Source of the DNA: Pogonophryne albipinna
Lineage: Eukaryota; Chordata; Actinopteri; Perciformes; Artedidraconidae
Direction of reading: 5' to 3'
Assembly: GCA_028583405.1 (NCBI GenBank)
Contig: CM053246.1
Span: 3,716,570-3,780,569 of the forward strand
DNA length: 64,000 nt
Shown: positions 46,103-56,950 of the stretch, piece by piece
Layout: each line of letters opens with the position of its first letter
Position numbering within the stretch: the first letter of the stretch is position 1
The notes under the pieces: model-generated
Told to the model about the DNA's origin: nothing
Database searches by the model: none
The model's input: only the letters and a program-made list of their open reading frames with translations
Translations under genes and position numbers: made by a program

Positions 46103-46990
46103 ATAGGGCTGCAACAAACGACTAATTTGATAATCGATTAATCTATCGATTAATGAAACGATTAATCGACTATTCGGACTATTACTGTATGCCTTGCACA
46201 ATTTCTCAAACGCTCTTATTTCGCCATCAACTTTTAGATTTAGCTTGAGTTTGTTTTAGGCATGTGGAAACTAGCAATGAAGACAAAGATGAATACTTGA
46301 TTCAAAAATACATATATTATTAAATTAACTTAACAAATTGTTTACAAAATTGACATTGCTTTTTATTTAAATTAAATAAATAATATTTCACATCAAAAGA
46401 AACAACAATGTTTTAACAAATCATATAAAATAATCTGATGACAGTACTGTAAACAGAATAGCTGAAACTTTAACAAAATACAGAGTGACTCAGTTACCTC
46501 TAATCATTAACCCATGTTTGTATCATTGAGTTAACTCCGTGTGCTGCTGCTAGCATAACACCTGACGTGGAAAAGTTACTCGTGGATGGGGCTACAGAGC
46601 TACTAGAAAGACAGTCGAACCCGGTGCATTCCTCCGTCTGAATGTGGTGCACTTTTGCTAAATGTTTAGACAAATTGCTCGCGTTACCGCCCTTACATGC
46701 TAAACACTCTTGACAACGAGCATTGTCCACCTCAAGACGGGTAACATTTAACCACACCTTGGAGCGCTTCCCTCCGCCATCTCCTCCGTGTGTTGCTGCA
46801 TGTAGCAGCTGCTAATGTGTGTAAACTGCCCCGCCCCCTCGCACACGGGGGAGAGAGATCTAGTCTGGATCGGAAAGATCGAAAATACACCGACCATATA
46901 CGCATTTGTTTTGTCTTTTTGCATATTAGAAACGAGTTGGCGACACTAAGACTGCGAGATAATGTTTGTGTAGCAATAATACATGACCTT
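46103..46990 (-). mobile_element. Nested hAT fragment (family C)
   Basis: The left end AGGGCTGCAACAAACGACTAAT followed by TAATCGATTA motifs is a typical fish hAT end. The body from 46430 matches 2250-2820. The right end is missing: the sequence passes into the host hAT near 46990. So it is a truncated nested insert or a recombinant joint. Confidence 0.75.
46500..46757 (-). pseudogene. BED zinc finger of hAT family C
   Basis: The best-preserved copy in the window: VWLNVTRLEVDNARC, then the finger CLACKGGNASNLSKHLAKVHH with Cys-x2-Cys and His-x4-His, then a Ser-rich linker, ending at a stop after MIQTWVND. This would be the DNA-binding N-terminus of a hAT transposase. The catalytic domain is absent and the upstream Met lies outside the finger. 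Confidence 0.82.
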
Positions 46991-47209
46991 TCTCTTTCTC
47001 AACTCGCTACTCGGAGGGAAGTCGCTGTCATATGCCTTGTTGTGAACACTCCGATAATGCCTCTCCACGTTACCTTTCTTTGGCAGAGCGACGCTTGTTT
47101 TATAAATAAGGTAAATAACCTTTGAATGTGACATCACAACAAAATATTCTTCCTCCCATTCTGGGTGGAAGTGGTATGTCTTTAGCTTTTTGCTCGGTCC
47201 CGCACTCAT
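46991..47209 (-). pseudogene. hAT family A transposase N-terminus
   Basis: The minus strand from 47209: MSAGPSKKLKTYHFHPEWEEEY, then VIYLIYKTSVALPKKGNVERHY and FPPSSELRKRK. Same protein as at 15025-15490. The Cys pair of the finger is replaced (YLIYKTS instead of CLIC), so the finger is dead. The frame runs into the nested hAT after SELRKRK. Confidence 0.82.
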
Positions 47210-47485
47210 TTTGTTGTTTGTCTCTTTAATTTAATTTGAGTTTTCCCAGTACTTGACTGATTTTGTATCGCTTTGCATTCTGGGTTAACAGACTGGAAAG
47301 CAATAGGTCAATTTTTCTGTCAATCAAGTAAACTCCTGTATTAAGTGGCAGGGAGGCCAAGGGAGGAGGGATCAAAACCTGTTTTGTCTATTTTAACGGA
47401 GCTGGATTTTTTTTTATTTATGAATGACTCGCGATCTACCAGCATTGCCCCCGCGGTCGACGTACTGGGCACCTCTGGACTAAAC

Positions 47486-48011
47486 CCACGTTCACACTCA
47501 GCTGTGGAGATGACCAGAGTGTTCACTGCTTGAAGGAGGTGTTTCAGCTCTTCTGGTGCTGGTGCAGGCCCGGCTCCAGGATAAAATGACTGAGGGGGCT
47601 GTTAAAAAACTACAATCTCTTTGCTTCTTTATTTTTATTCCGGATTCCTGTCATTCTGTTGTTTTCCTCTGATCTTTAATAACAGATAGTACATTATTAG
47701 ATGGCTGCACTTTGGTTAACAGACTAACATTGATTTCCTCAATTTATAAATTGACAGGCTCTGTGATTATACCATAACCTTTTCTCCTCTATCCTTTAAC
47801 TCGTCTTCCTATACAGATTTACTTACCTCTAGTCAGGTCAGGATTAAAGAAACATTAATCTGGTTGATTTTTTATTTTCAGGATTGAATGTTCAAATCAA
47901 GACCTAAAACCTGGCATTTCATAAGAAAGTGACTAATATATAAACCAAATGTAATATTGGATCAAATACTACACCAAATGGACAGACACAGATTACAAAT
48001 AAAAATAAAGT
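47486..48011. other. No gene recognised
   Basis: Contains GCAGGCCCGGCTCCAGG near 47566, which resembles the end of a DNA transposon, but no partner end was found. AT-rich otherwise. Confidence 0.45.
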
Positions 48012-49340
48012 CCCCCCCTTTTCAAAAAGGGGGATCAGAGGGTGTGTGCCAATTACAGAGGCATCACACTACTCAGCCTCCCCGGGAAAGTTTACTCTAA
48101 GGTACTCGAAAGGAGGGTCAGGCCGATTGTCGAACCTCAGATTGAGGAGGAACAATTCGGATTCCGTCCTAGTCGTGGAACGACGGATCAGCTTTTTACT
48201 CTCGCAAGGATCCTGGAGGTGGCCTGGGAGTACGCTTATCCGGTCTACATGTGTTTTGTAGACTTGGAGAAGGCGTATGACCGAGTTCCCAGGGAGTTAC
48301 TGTGGGAGGTGCTGCGGGAGTATGGGGTGAGGGGGTCTCTACTCAGGGCCATCAAATCTCTGTACTCCCAAAGCGAGAGCTGTGTCCGGGTCCTCGGCAG
48401 TAAGTCGGACCCATTTCCGGTGAGGGTTGGCCTCTGCCAGGGCTGCGCTTTTTCACCAATCCTGTTTGTAATATACATGGATAGGATTTCGAGGCGTAGT
48501 CGTGGGGGAGGGGGTCTGCAGTTCGTGAACTAAGGATTGCACCACTGCTTTTTGCAGATGATGTGGTTCTAATGGCATTATCGGTCTGCGACCTTCAGCA
48601 CTCACTGGATCGGTTCGCAACCGAGTGTGAAGCGGCTGGGATGAGGATCAGCACCTCCAAATCTGAGGCCATGGTTCTCAGCAGGAAACCGATGGACTGT
48701 CCACTCCAAGTAGGGAATGAGTCCCTACCCCAAGTGAAGGAGTTCAAGTATCTCGGGGTCTTGTTCTCGAGTGAGGGAACAATGGAGCGTGAGATGGGCC
48801 GGAGAATCGGAGCAGCGGGAGCGGTACTGCAGTCGCTTTACCGCACCGTTGTGACGAAAAGGGAGCTGAGCCAGAAGGCAAAGCTCTCTGTGTTCCGGGC
48901 CATTTTCGTTCCTACCCTCACCTATGGTCATGAAGGATGGGTCATGACCGAAAGGTTTTCTCCGCAGGGTGGCTGGTGTCTCCCTTAGGGATAAGGTGAG
49001 AAGTTCAGTCATCCCGGAGGGACTCGGAGTTGAACCGATCCTCCTTCGCGTCGAAAGGAGCCAGTTGAGGTGGTTCGGGCACCTAGTTAGGATGTCACCT
49101 GGGCGCCTCCCTAGGGAGGTGTTCCAGGCACGTCCAGCTGGGAAGAGACCAAGGGGTAAACCTAGGACCAGGTGGAGGGATTATATCTCTTCGCTGGCCT
49201 GGGAGCGCCTTGGGATCCCCCAGTCAGAGCTGGTTGATGTGGCCAGGGAAAAGAAAGTTTGGGGCTCTCTGCTGGAACTGCTGCGGGTGTTACCCCCGCG
49301 ACCCAACCACGGATAAGCGGGAGAAGATGGATGGATGGAC
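48012..49340 (+). mobile_element. Rex3-like LINE (RTE clade), 5'-truncated
   Basis: The coding part starts within the RT at FKKGDQRVCANYRGITLL and runs to PPRPNHG-stop. It ends in a GATG tail (GAAGATGGATGGATGG, 49323-49339). GATG tails and the QGCxxSPILF wording are characteristic of Rex3 in fish. The tail directly meets the inverted L2 tail at 49341. Confidence 0.9.
48015..49316 (+). pseudogene. Rex3 reverse transcriptase, two or more frameshifts
   Basis: Frame 1 (to 48533): GITLLSLPGKVYSKVLERRVRP, EEQFGFRPSRGTTDQL, CFVDLEKAYDRVPRELLW, GLCQGCAFSPILFVIYMDRISR. It breaks near 48525, just before the active site LLFADDVVLMA, which is in another frame (48530-48988, with SKSEAMVLSRKP and VKEFKYLGVLFSSEG). 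A deletion near 48955 joins to a third frame (48969-49316: ERSQLRWFGHLVRMSPGRLPREVF). Not functional. Confidence 0.88.
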
Positions 49341-51115
49341 ATTTATAAAGCGCTTTTCCTGGTGCTCAAAGCGCTTACAAGCAAGTAAAACAACAACAAA
49401 AGTAGAAAGTGCTAAGCTAGGAGGAATAAGGGCAAGGGGTTAGTTGATTAAGAGTTGAAGGCAAGAGTGAAAAGGTGAGTTTTGAGGGATTGTTTCAATG
49501 ATGTGAGAGTGTTGGCGGATCTGACGTGGTTGGGGAGGGAGTTCCAGAGTGTGGGGGAGGCTGCTGCGAAGGCCCTGTCACCCCAGGTCTGGAGCTTTGT
49601 CCTGATGGGCTGCAGTAGGTTAGCTTCAGCAGACCTGAGGCGATGGGTGGGGTTGTGTCGTTGGATGAGGTCACAGAGGTAGGGGGGTGGGCAAGGTTGT
49701 TGAGGGCTTTGAAAGTGAAAAGTAATATTTTAAAGTCAATGCGGTGTTTGATGGGGAGCCAGTGGAGGTCATGGAGGATAGGGGTGATGTGGTTGGAGCG
49801 TCGGGTGGAGGTGACCAAGCGGGCAGCTGAGTTTTGGACATATTGAAGTTTTTTTTGTGGGAATGCAGGTGATCCAAAAAGTATGCTGTTGCAGTAATCC
49901 AGTTGGGATGTTATAAAGGCATGGATCAGAGTTTCAGCAGCGGTCGATGAGAGGGAGGGTCTAATGCGGGCGATGTTCTTTAAATGGAAGAATGCATTTT
50001 TTGTGACCTGGTTGACGTGAGGGAGGAAAGTGAGGGTGGGGTCGAGGATGATGCCAAGGTTACGGATGTGAGTGGAGGGGTTGACAATGGAGCCATCGAT
50101 GGTAAGAGAACAATCTTAGGTTGAGCGGTTAATGTCAGTGAGGCAGGTGCTGAGCTGGGAGTGTGTGGTTGGAGAAATTGATTTTGTTGAGAGGTAGAGC
50201 TGCGTGTCATCAGCATAACAGTGGAACTGGAGTTGGTGTTGACGGAGGATTTGTCCAATTGGGAGGATGTAGATGATGAACAGAAGGGGACCAAGTACAG
50301 AACCCTGAGGGACACCATGATTGACCGGGGCTGTGGGGGATTTGGAGTTGTTAATGGAGATGAATTGATATCTGTCAGAGAGATAGGATTTAAACCAGGA
50401 GAGGGCAGTACCGGTAATGCCAATGGAAGACTGGAGGCGGTTGATGAGGATGGAATGGTTGATCGTGTAAAATGCGGCTGTTAGGTCAAGGAGAATGAGA
50501 ATTGAGAGGGAACCAGAATCAGCAGAGAGGAGAATGTCGTTGGTCACCTTGAGTAGGGCAGATTCTGTGCTGTGGCGAGTACGGAAACCAGATTGAAAAG
50601 GTTCATGAAGGTTATTGCAGTCCAGATGGGATTTTAGTTGGGAGGCAACAGTTCGCTCCAGAATTTTTGACAGGAATGGGAGGTTAGAGATGGGCCGGTA
50701 GTTATTGAGGGAATCAGGGTTGGGACCAGGTTTTTTGAGTATGGGAGTGACAGCAGCGAGTTTCAGATCAGGGGGGACGAGTCCAGTGGACAGAGAGGAG
50801 TTAATGACTGTGGTGATAAGATGAGTGAGTTGGGGCAGGCATGCCTTGACAAGGGTGAAGGGCATGGGGTCCAGGATGGAAGTTGAGGTATTCATGCCGG
50901 TGACTTGGGCAACTATGTCCAGTGAGGTAATTTGTCTGAAGGCTGTAAAAGGGTGCCTGGAAGGAGGAGGGTAGGCAGGTTCCGGAAAAGGATGGGTGGT
51001 GGACGAGACGGAGGAGTTGGCTATGTTGCTGTGTATTATTTCAATTTTGCTTTGGAGGAATGAGAGGAAGGATTCACACTTTGAGGTGGTGAAGGAGTTG
51101 GAGATATTATCCATG
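49341..51115 (-). mobile_element. L2-clade LINE, copy C, 5'-truncated and internally deleted
   Basis: The 3' tail (49341-49385) reads, on the minus strand, CTTGCTTGTAAGCGCTTTG...AAAAGCGCTTTATAAAT with an L2-type hairpin. The RT (51114-50116) shows NNYRPISNLPFLSKILERTV, FQSGFRTRHSTESALLK, LLDLTAAFYTINHSIL, HGVPQGSVLGPLLFIIYI and YADDTQLYLS. Roughly 30 codons after INRS appear deleted near 50110. C-terminal phrases (VTSTRRSNHITPIL, HWLPIKHRIDFKILL) follow to about 49495. Note Tyr for Asp in AAFYTINH beside the otherwise conserved AFDT motif. Confidence 0.88.
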
Positions 51116-51557
51116 GGGTTGAGGAGCTTGTTAATAGTTGGAATTATTATTTATTACTTATTTTTTGTTGATGTCATATATTGTTTTCACAGTGCTGTGA
51201 AAATGAAATTCCCCCTGGGGTCAAATCAAATCAATGTTCCAAAATCCATCACTAGATGTCACTCATTGTACCAATACGGTTTATATAATACAGATTACCA
51301 CAACAGTGCTGTGGAAATGAATTCCACCCTGGGGACAATACATCTAATCTAAACAAATTTAATATTCAATCCCACACTTAGCGATTGAGAACATAAATTC
51401 GTAACTTACCTCGTGCACTTTTGTTGTAATACTATGGATTTAGTTGACACTACTAGCCGAGTTTCTTTTGTCCAATATTTTGCTGGCAGGTACATTGAAT
51501 TAGAAGTAGAAGAAGAAGAAGTAGAGGAAGAAGAAGAAGTTACAAGAACTAAAGAAA
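51116..51557. other. Short repeats and GAA-rich tract, no gene
   Basis: CAGTGCTGTGAAAATGAAATTC near 51190 recurs as CAGTGCTGTGGAAATGAATTCC near 51305, each followed by CCCTGGGG, a diverged direct repeat about 113 bp apart. 51499-51540 is rich in GAAGTAGAA triplets. The Glu-rich frame across it is a composition artefact. Confidence 0.6.
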
Positions 51558-52511
51558 GTGAAGACATTTACATTTCTGGGAATATGGTTGGACGAGAGAG
51601 TCACATGGAGTACTCACATTGATAAAGTAGTAGATAAATGTAAAAATGTTTTAAATGTTATGAGGTGCTTGGCAGGCACTAAGTGGGGGGCTGATAAAGC
51701 TGCTTTGAGGAATGTATACACAGCCTTAATTAGATCAGTCATAGAATACGGACTAATAGTGTATGGTTCAGCTGCATACTCTTCTCTTCAAAAAGTACAT
51801 AGAGTCCAGGCACAAGCACTAAGGATATGCTGTGGGGGGGCAGTCAGATCTACACCAGTGTCGGCACTTCAGGTAGAGGTCGGAGAAATACCGATATTTT
51901 TTTTTTAGGAGAAAACAGTTAATTGTTAATTACTGGGCAAATCTAAAGGGCCATGAAGATACTCACCCTACTAAACAAACTGTACAAACAAGTTGGGAAA
52001 GTAACACAATTAATTGTTCAATTTGTGTGGGTTCCAGCACATGTGGGTATTAGAGGGAATGAGGTAGTGGATCAACTGGCAAAATGTGGTTTGAAAGCAG
52101 ATCAGATTGATATAATTGTACCCATCAGTAGAGCAGAAATAAAATCTGTTACAAAAGTTGTTATCAACCAACAATGGCAAAAACTATGGGACAGTAACAC
52201 TAAAGGCAGACATTTATACCAGATACAAAGGGAAGTAGGAACGGGAAGCACTTGGAGGAGTAGTAGAAGAGAATAGAGCATTAACAGCAGGATAACATTG
52301 GGTCACTCTGGATTAAACTCAACAATGCATCTGATTGGAAAACATCCAAATGGCAATTGTGATGGTTGCCAACAACCAGAGACAATACATCATGTATTTT
52401 TTAGCTGCCCGGATTATAACAGACAAAGACTCATTCTGAAAACTGCACTGGACCAACATAACTTGCTTGTAAGCGCTTTGAGCACCAGGAAAAGCACTTT
52501 ATAAATGTAAT

Positions 52512-52554
<43 letters not shown>
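51558..52554 (+). mobile_element. Nimb/I-type LINE fragment with RNase H, ending in an L2 tail
   Basis: 51558-51890 encodes the RT C-terminal part (FTFLGIWLDERVTW, CLAGTKWGADKAALRN, QKVHRVQAQALRICCGG). After a T-run frameshift (51894-51906) and a deletion comes the second half of an RNase H domain (FVWVPAHVGIRGNEVVDQLAK, near 52020-52085). A Cys/His knuckle then follows (GNCDGCQQPETIHHVFFSCPDY, near 52353-52420). RNase H places it in the I superfamily; in fish the Nimb clade. The catalytic N-terminal half of RNase H is deleted. The last 45 bases before the ATT array are an L2-type tail whose TAA also serves as the stop codon. Confidence 0.8.
52511..52554. repeat. (ATT)n array
   Basis: About 14 units of TAT/ATT directly after the LINE tail; probably the LINE's own 3' tail grown by slippage. 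Confidence 0.9.
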
Positions 52555-52555
<1 letters not shown>

Positions 52556-52556
<1 letters not shown>

Positions 52557-52875
52557 GACCGTTTTTATTTCAGGGGGGATGCCATCCCCCCTCATCCCCC
52601 CTCAACTCGAGTACTGCTCCTGCCTATGTCACGCTGATCAGGCCCGAGCTCTTTTACTTTCCCTCCAGTGTCCTCCTCTCAAAGGGTGTTTCTTTAAGTG
52701 ATTAAACATCATTTTCCTTCTCCATATTCGCTATCTAGTTTTGTTTACACTCCGTCTCTGTCTAACTCTCGCTCATTCAAATGTCAATCACTCACTCTGG
52801 CGCTCCTGCTGCCCCCTAGTTTTTGGCGGTGTCAACAGCTGCTTTGGGCGCCAATGATATAGCACGTTAGTCTCT
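52556..52875. other. C-rich and AT-rich DNA, no gene
   Basis: CCATCCCCCCTCATCCCCCC (52581-52600) belongs to the dispersed fragment also seen at 44950-45060. No coding potential. Confidence 0.5.
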
Positions 52876-54044
52876 GGCCCAATCCCAAACCACACCCTAC
52901 CCCTACCATGGATGTATAATAAGAACTGGATACAGCGTGGGAGGCGGGGTCTCATTCTTTCCTATGAGAGCTGCTCATTGGTGCATGAGGACAAAATGGC
53001 CCAACTTTTGAAAGAGTGAAACGTCACAGATTACCCATCATGCCTAGCTGTCAGAGCAGAAGAACCCGTATGTGCGCTCATAGAGCATGCACCCCTTAAG
53101 CCCCGCCCCCGGAGCTCCCACTCTCGGCTCAGTAGAATGAATGGAGATAGAAAATAAATCTAGATTCGGCTTTTAGTGCATTTTACAACTTTAAGGACCG
53201 AATTATTCTAATAAGGGCTATAAAATAGTTCATACTGAGTAGTTTAATTAGTCTTAAAAAAAGTATCCACTGATTTACAGACGTCTCTTTCCCATTGTTA
53301 GTCAATAGGAAAAAGTATTTCTGGGCCCAGTGACGTCACGGACTGATACGGAAATGTTAGTACCACCGTTTGGACAGAACGAATATTTTCATCAGAGTCC
53401 GGCGCACTTTCCTGGGGGCTTGACCCCTACACACTACCCCGCCGTGATGGAGTGAACTCCGTGGAGTGACACACGCAGCTCAATGAGGCTCCTCCTGTCA
53501 GATGGAGGGAGTAAATACAGCGGCAAGCTTTGGGACAAACTCCCCTCTCTCCGGCAGAAACAGGAAATATAAAATAAAACTCCAAACATCTTTAATTGTG
53601 TTACTTTTTTGTAAAGCTCTTTTAGTTTTAAACCTGATTTTTATAAGCTTCTTAGTTTTTGCAACAGTCTGTAAATATACACAACTTTATAATAAAATGT
53701 ACACATTTACCTTTTTCTAGACTAAACACAGGTATGATCCTAAGTTAAAAACATATGAGGTTATCGTGAGGTTGTTAACATCACAGTTTATCAGTGGATG
53801 TTTGCTGGAACTACTTGTAAACAGCTTGTTTCCTGATGGACACACACAGCGTTGAGACCGGTCAGGTAGAGACCGGTCTCAAGTCAGCATCGCTGCAGAC
53901 TCGCTGTTTGAGGGCTTGATAGAACCACTCCCCCTCCACACCGCTCCACACTCGTTGGTTTGGAACAGCACTTAATATGGCGGACCCTCTGCGCAAACGC
54001 GCAAACGGAGGGGTAGTGTGTAGGGCGTGGTTTGGGATTGGGCC
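52876..54044. mobile_element. Non-autonomous DNA element with GGCCCAATCCC ends
   Basis: Left end GGCCCAATCCCAAACCAC (52876) and the inverse of the right end GGCCCAATCCCAAACCAC (54044 leftward) are identical over 18 bp, followed by CCCTAC-rich stretches on both sides. 1169 bp and non-coding. An internal part (52909-53345, ATGTATAATAAGAACTGGATACAG to GTGACGTCACGGAC) looks like a separate dispersed repeat nested inside. The target duplication is not clear. Confidence 0.75.
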
Positions 54045-54213
54045 TACAGTATGTTTGATAACCACGAAGTAGCCGAAATACGCCCTGCTAATGTGGTTTC
54101 GAATCCCGCTCAATCCCTTGTATTTCAGAACATGCATAAATGTAAAGGTGGAGCTTATTTATTATTTTACCACACTTTTGGTAGGTTGTGAATAAAATCA
54201 ATGGATCATTTAA

Positions 54214-54615
54214 AGGTGGGGTAGATAAGTTTCAGAAACCGGCTCAAGATACACTTTTTGTTATATTCCATGGAATGCTCTTAACATTCCGATAGCAATG
54301 AATATCTTAAGTGCTTTGACAAAAAATCCATAAAAAAATGTCATCTGTGGAAGCCGTGGTACTGTAAAAAGCACGACCAATCCGTTTAGCCGTTTAGGAT
54401 TGCCGCACTGTCTGTCAGCCTTCCATCTCGTGCACGCACAAATGTATCTCGTGCCCTCATTGGGCGTGCCCTAATTGGGCGTGCATTGCACGTTCATGTG
54501 TGTTGGAGGAGGTGCTCTGTAAGGAAGTCTGAAGGAAGGGACGGATTCTTTTCGGCTGTGTACTTTCAAATTTTAGTGCACTCGAGCCGGTTTCTGAAAC
54601 GTACCTACCCCACCT
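54214..54615. mobile_element. piggyBac-like MITE with TTAA duplication
   Basis: TTAA at 54210-54213 and 54616-54619. Ends AGGTGGGGTAG...GTTTCAGAAACCGGCTC are inverse over about 32 bp with three differences. 402 bp, non-coding. Ends differ from the 33568-34170 family apart from AGGT. Confidence 0.88.
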
Positions 54616-54949
54616 TTAAGTTCTTCACCATAATCATTCGTGATTCATTGTATGTTTATATTATTGTACTTTGTAACAGAATCAAAATCTTCAAAGTAAC
54701 TCATGTTATCAACTCAATGAAGTTAAGAGTAAAATATTTGCCTCTGAAATATAGTGAAGTTGAAGTATTAAGGCACAAACAAGTAAGTACATAATTGTAC
54801 AATACTTCTATAGATGTATTTAATATAGAATGCGGGGCGGGCAGAGCGCAGCGTTCTCCTTTTACTTTGCCAAGTAAGTCAAACTACTCACGCAAGTTTG
54901 CTCCCTCTGAATCCAGACCGTCTGGCTTCACCTCGCGTGACCTTTGCTA
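54616..54949. other. No feature recognised
   Basis: AT-rich spacer, then GC-richer GCGGGGCGGGCAGAGCGCAGCG near 54832, which may be the beginning of the gypsy remnant. No LTR recognised. Confidence 0.45.
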
Positions 54950-54962
54950 AGTAGGAAGCGAT

Positions 54963-56135
54963 GCAGTTGGGACGTGCCGGACTATCTCCTGAGGAACGTC
55001 TTCAATGTATGAGGTCTGGAGAGTGCCTGTACTGTGGCAAATTGGGGCATTTCCTTGCTGGCTGTCCTGTCCGCCCAAACGCAGGAGCTCGTCAGTGAAT
55101 TTGGGGGTCCTGACGAGTCCACATCCTACTCCAATTGTAGCCCCAACCTTGCGCCGTTTTCTCATTCCTGCCAGACATTGTGCTAACTCTCAGTCTTTGC
55201 CCCTCTCGGCCCTCATTGACTCTGGAGCAGAGGACAGTTTTGTGGACCTAGAACTAGCCAAGCAGCTGGGTCTCAAGTTGGAAACATTACAGGATCCTAT
55301 GACTGCTTATGCCTTAAATGGTCAAAGGACTTCTAAGGTAATACAGCAGACACAACCCGTAACCCTGATTATTTCTGGTAATCACAGAGAATTAAGTCAA
55401 CTTAAGGTTATTTCCGCCCCAGCTACCCCTTTGGTTCTTGGTTACCCATGGCTTTGCACCCACAATCCACATATTGATTGGGCTGGAGGTAGAATCATTG
55501 AATGGAATCAGTTGTGCCACCTTAACTGTTTACAGTCTACTGTGCCTCCCGTCTCTGTTCATCCTATGCCTGCTCCATGTGTCTCAGCTGTCTTAGATGT
55601 ATCCGGTGTTCCTGATGTTTACCACAACCTGAGTGAGGCCTTCAGCAAGGATAAGGCTCTCTCTCTCCCTCCTCATCGTCCCTATGATTGTCCCATCGAT
55701 CTGCTACCTGGGGCTCCTTTACCTACCAGCAGACTCTATAACCTGTCCCGGCCTGAGAGAGAGGCTATGGAAAAATATATCAGTGACTCCCTGGCTTCAG
55801 GTATTATTCGTCCTTCTTCCTCCCCTCTGGGTGCTGGGTTTTTCTTCGTGGACAAGAAGGATAAATCACTCCGACCCTGTATTGACTTTTGTGGGTTAAA
55901 TAACATCACAGTTAAAAACAAGTACCCACTTTTCCTGATAAACTCTGCTTTTGAGCCTCTCCAAGGTGCCACCATCTTCTCAAAACTCGACCTCACAAAT
56001 GCTTACCACCTGGTTCGTATCCGCCAAGGAGATGATTGGAAAACTGCCTTTAACTCCCCCCTTGGTCACTTTGAATATCTAGTCATGCCCTTTGGACTCA
56101 CTAACGCCCCAGCTGTTTTTCAGGCCAACTGTTGA
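54963..56135 (+). pseudogene. Gypsy gag end, protease and RT N-terminal half
   Basis: A first frame from 54963 gives [17 protein letters not shown] and the knuckle [14 protein letters not shown], ending near 55100. The pol frame (open 55005-56135) has the protease active site [12 protein letters not shown] (Asp at 55218-55220) and [16 protein letters not shown] follows: [49 protein letters not shown] and [14 protein letters not shown]. There the frame stops two codons later, at the deletion. This part belongs to the chromovirus-like gypsy elements common in fish; the finer group is not resolved. Confidence 0.88.
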
Positions 56136-56149
56136 TCATGACTCACTAA

Positions 56150-56950
56150 GGAGTTTGTTTCAGCCTGCACTACATGTGCTAGGAGCAAGGCCTCCCATCA
56201 GAGACCTGCGGGATTGCTCCAACCCCTTCCAATTCCAAGTCGACCCTGGAATTGCTCTGCACTTTGTCACCGGCCTACCTCCCTCACAAGGTAACACAAC
56301 TGTTCTCACTGTTGTTGACCGTTTCTCTAAATGTCGCCATTTTGTAGCCCTGCCCAAACTCCCCTCTGCCCTGGAGACCTCCCAATTACTCACCCAGCAT
56401 GTCTTCCGTCTGCATGGAATTCCGGCTGACATTGTCTCCGACCGTGGCCAACAGTTCACCTCTCTGGTTTGGAAGAATTTTTGTCATTCGCTTGGTGCAT
56501 CGGTCAGTCTAACCTCTGGTTATCATCCCCAGTGTAATGGGCCTGGCCAAACTGAAAGGGCCAATCAAGACCTGGAATCAACTCTCCGCTGTGTTGCCAA
56601 TCGCAATCAATCAACCTGGAGCTCCCTTCTACCCTGGGTTGAGTATTCCTTCAATTCACTCACGTCTTCTGCTACTGGTCTCTCACCTTTTGAAGCCTCC
56701 TTAGGATACCAACCTCCCCTGTTTCCTGAAGAAGAGAGTGAGTTGGCAGTTCCATCTGTTCAGCAACATGTTTGTCGGTGCCGTAAGATTTGGAGGGACA
56801 CTCGCTCAGCTCTCCTCCGGACTTCTGCCAGAAATCAACGGTCAGCCAACCGCCACAGACATGCCGCTTCCCCTTACACCCCTGGAGAATCAGTTTGGTT
56901 GTCTTCCAAGAATATCTCCCTCCTTACCGAGTCTAAGAAGTTGTCCCCCT
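56150..56950 (+). pseudogene. Gypsy integrase remnant
   Basis: The Cys pair of the zinc-binding region ([15 protein letters not shown], near 56163) is in one frame. After a frame change near 56245 the core follows: [23 protein letters not shown] with the first Asp, [16 protein letters not shown] with the second Asp, and [14 protein letters not shown] with the Glu. Then [23 protein letters not shown] and a basic region. All three catalytic residues of the core remain, but the His pair, the frame and the C-terminus are lost. Confidence 0.85.

Larger units (their letters stand above)
45971..47477 (-). mobile_element. hAT element (family A), 8-bp target duplication, with nested hAT
   Basis: Ends CAGGGGTACCCAC (45971) and, inverted, CAGAGGTGCCCAG (47477). 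GACTAAAC flanks both sides (45963-45970 and 47478-47485). Subterminal GAGCTACTTTTGAAA and GATCTACC phrases match 14276-15677. Length 1507 bp, of which about 890 bp (46103-46990) is a second hAT family. Confidence 0.95.
54950..56950 (+). mobile_element. Ty3/gypsy retrotransposon remnant without LTRs, internally deleted
   Basis: Gag end with a CCHC knuckle, protease, first half of RT, then a direct joint to integrase. The RT active site, RNase H and the integrase His pair are deleted at about 56128-56135. Both LTRs are missing; the right side is cut by a LINE 3' end near 56950. Confidence 0.9.

Noticed and set aside
51413..51622. Glu-rich frame (EVEEEEVEEEEE) as an acidic protein
   Set aside because: It covers a GAA-rich simple tract and runs into the LINE in the wrong frame.
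52510..52701. Poly-tyrosine frame
   Set aside because: Direct translation of the ATT microsatellite.
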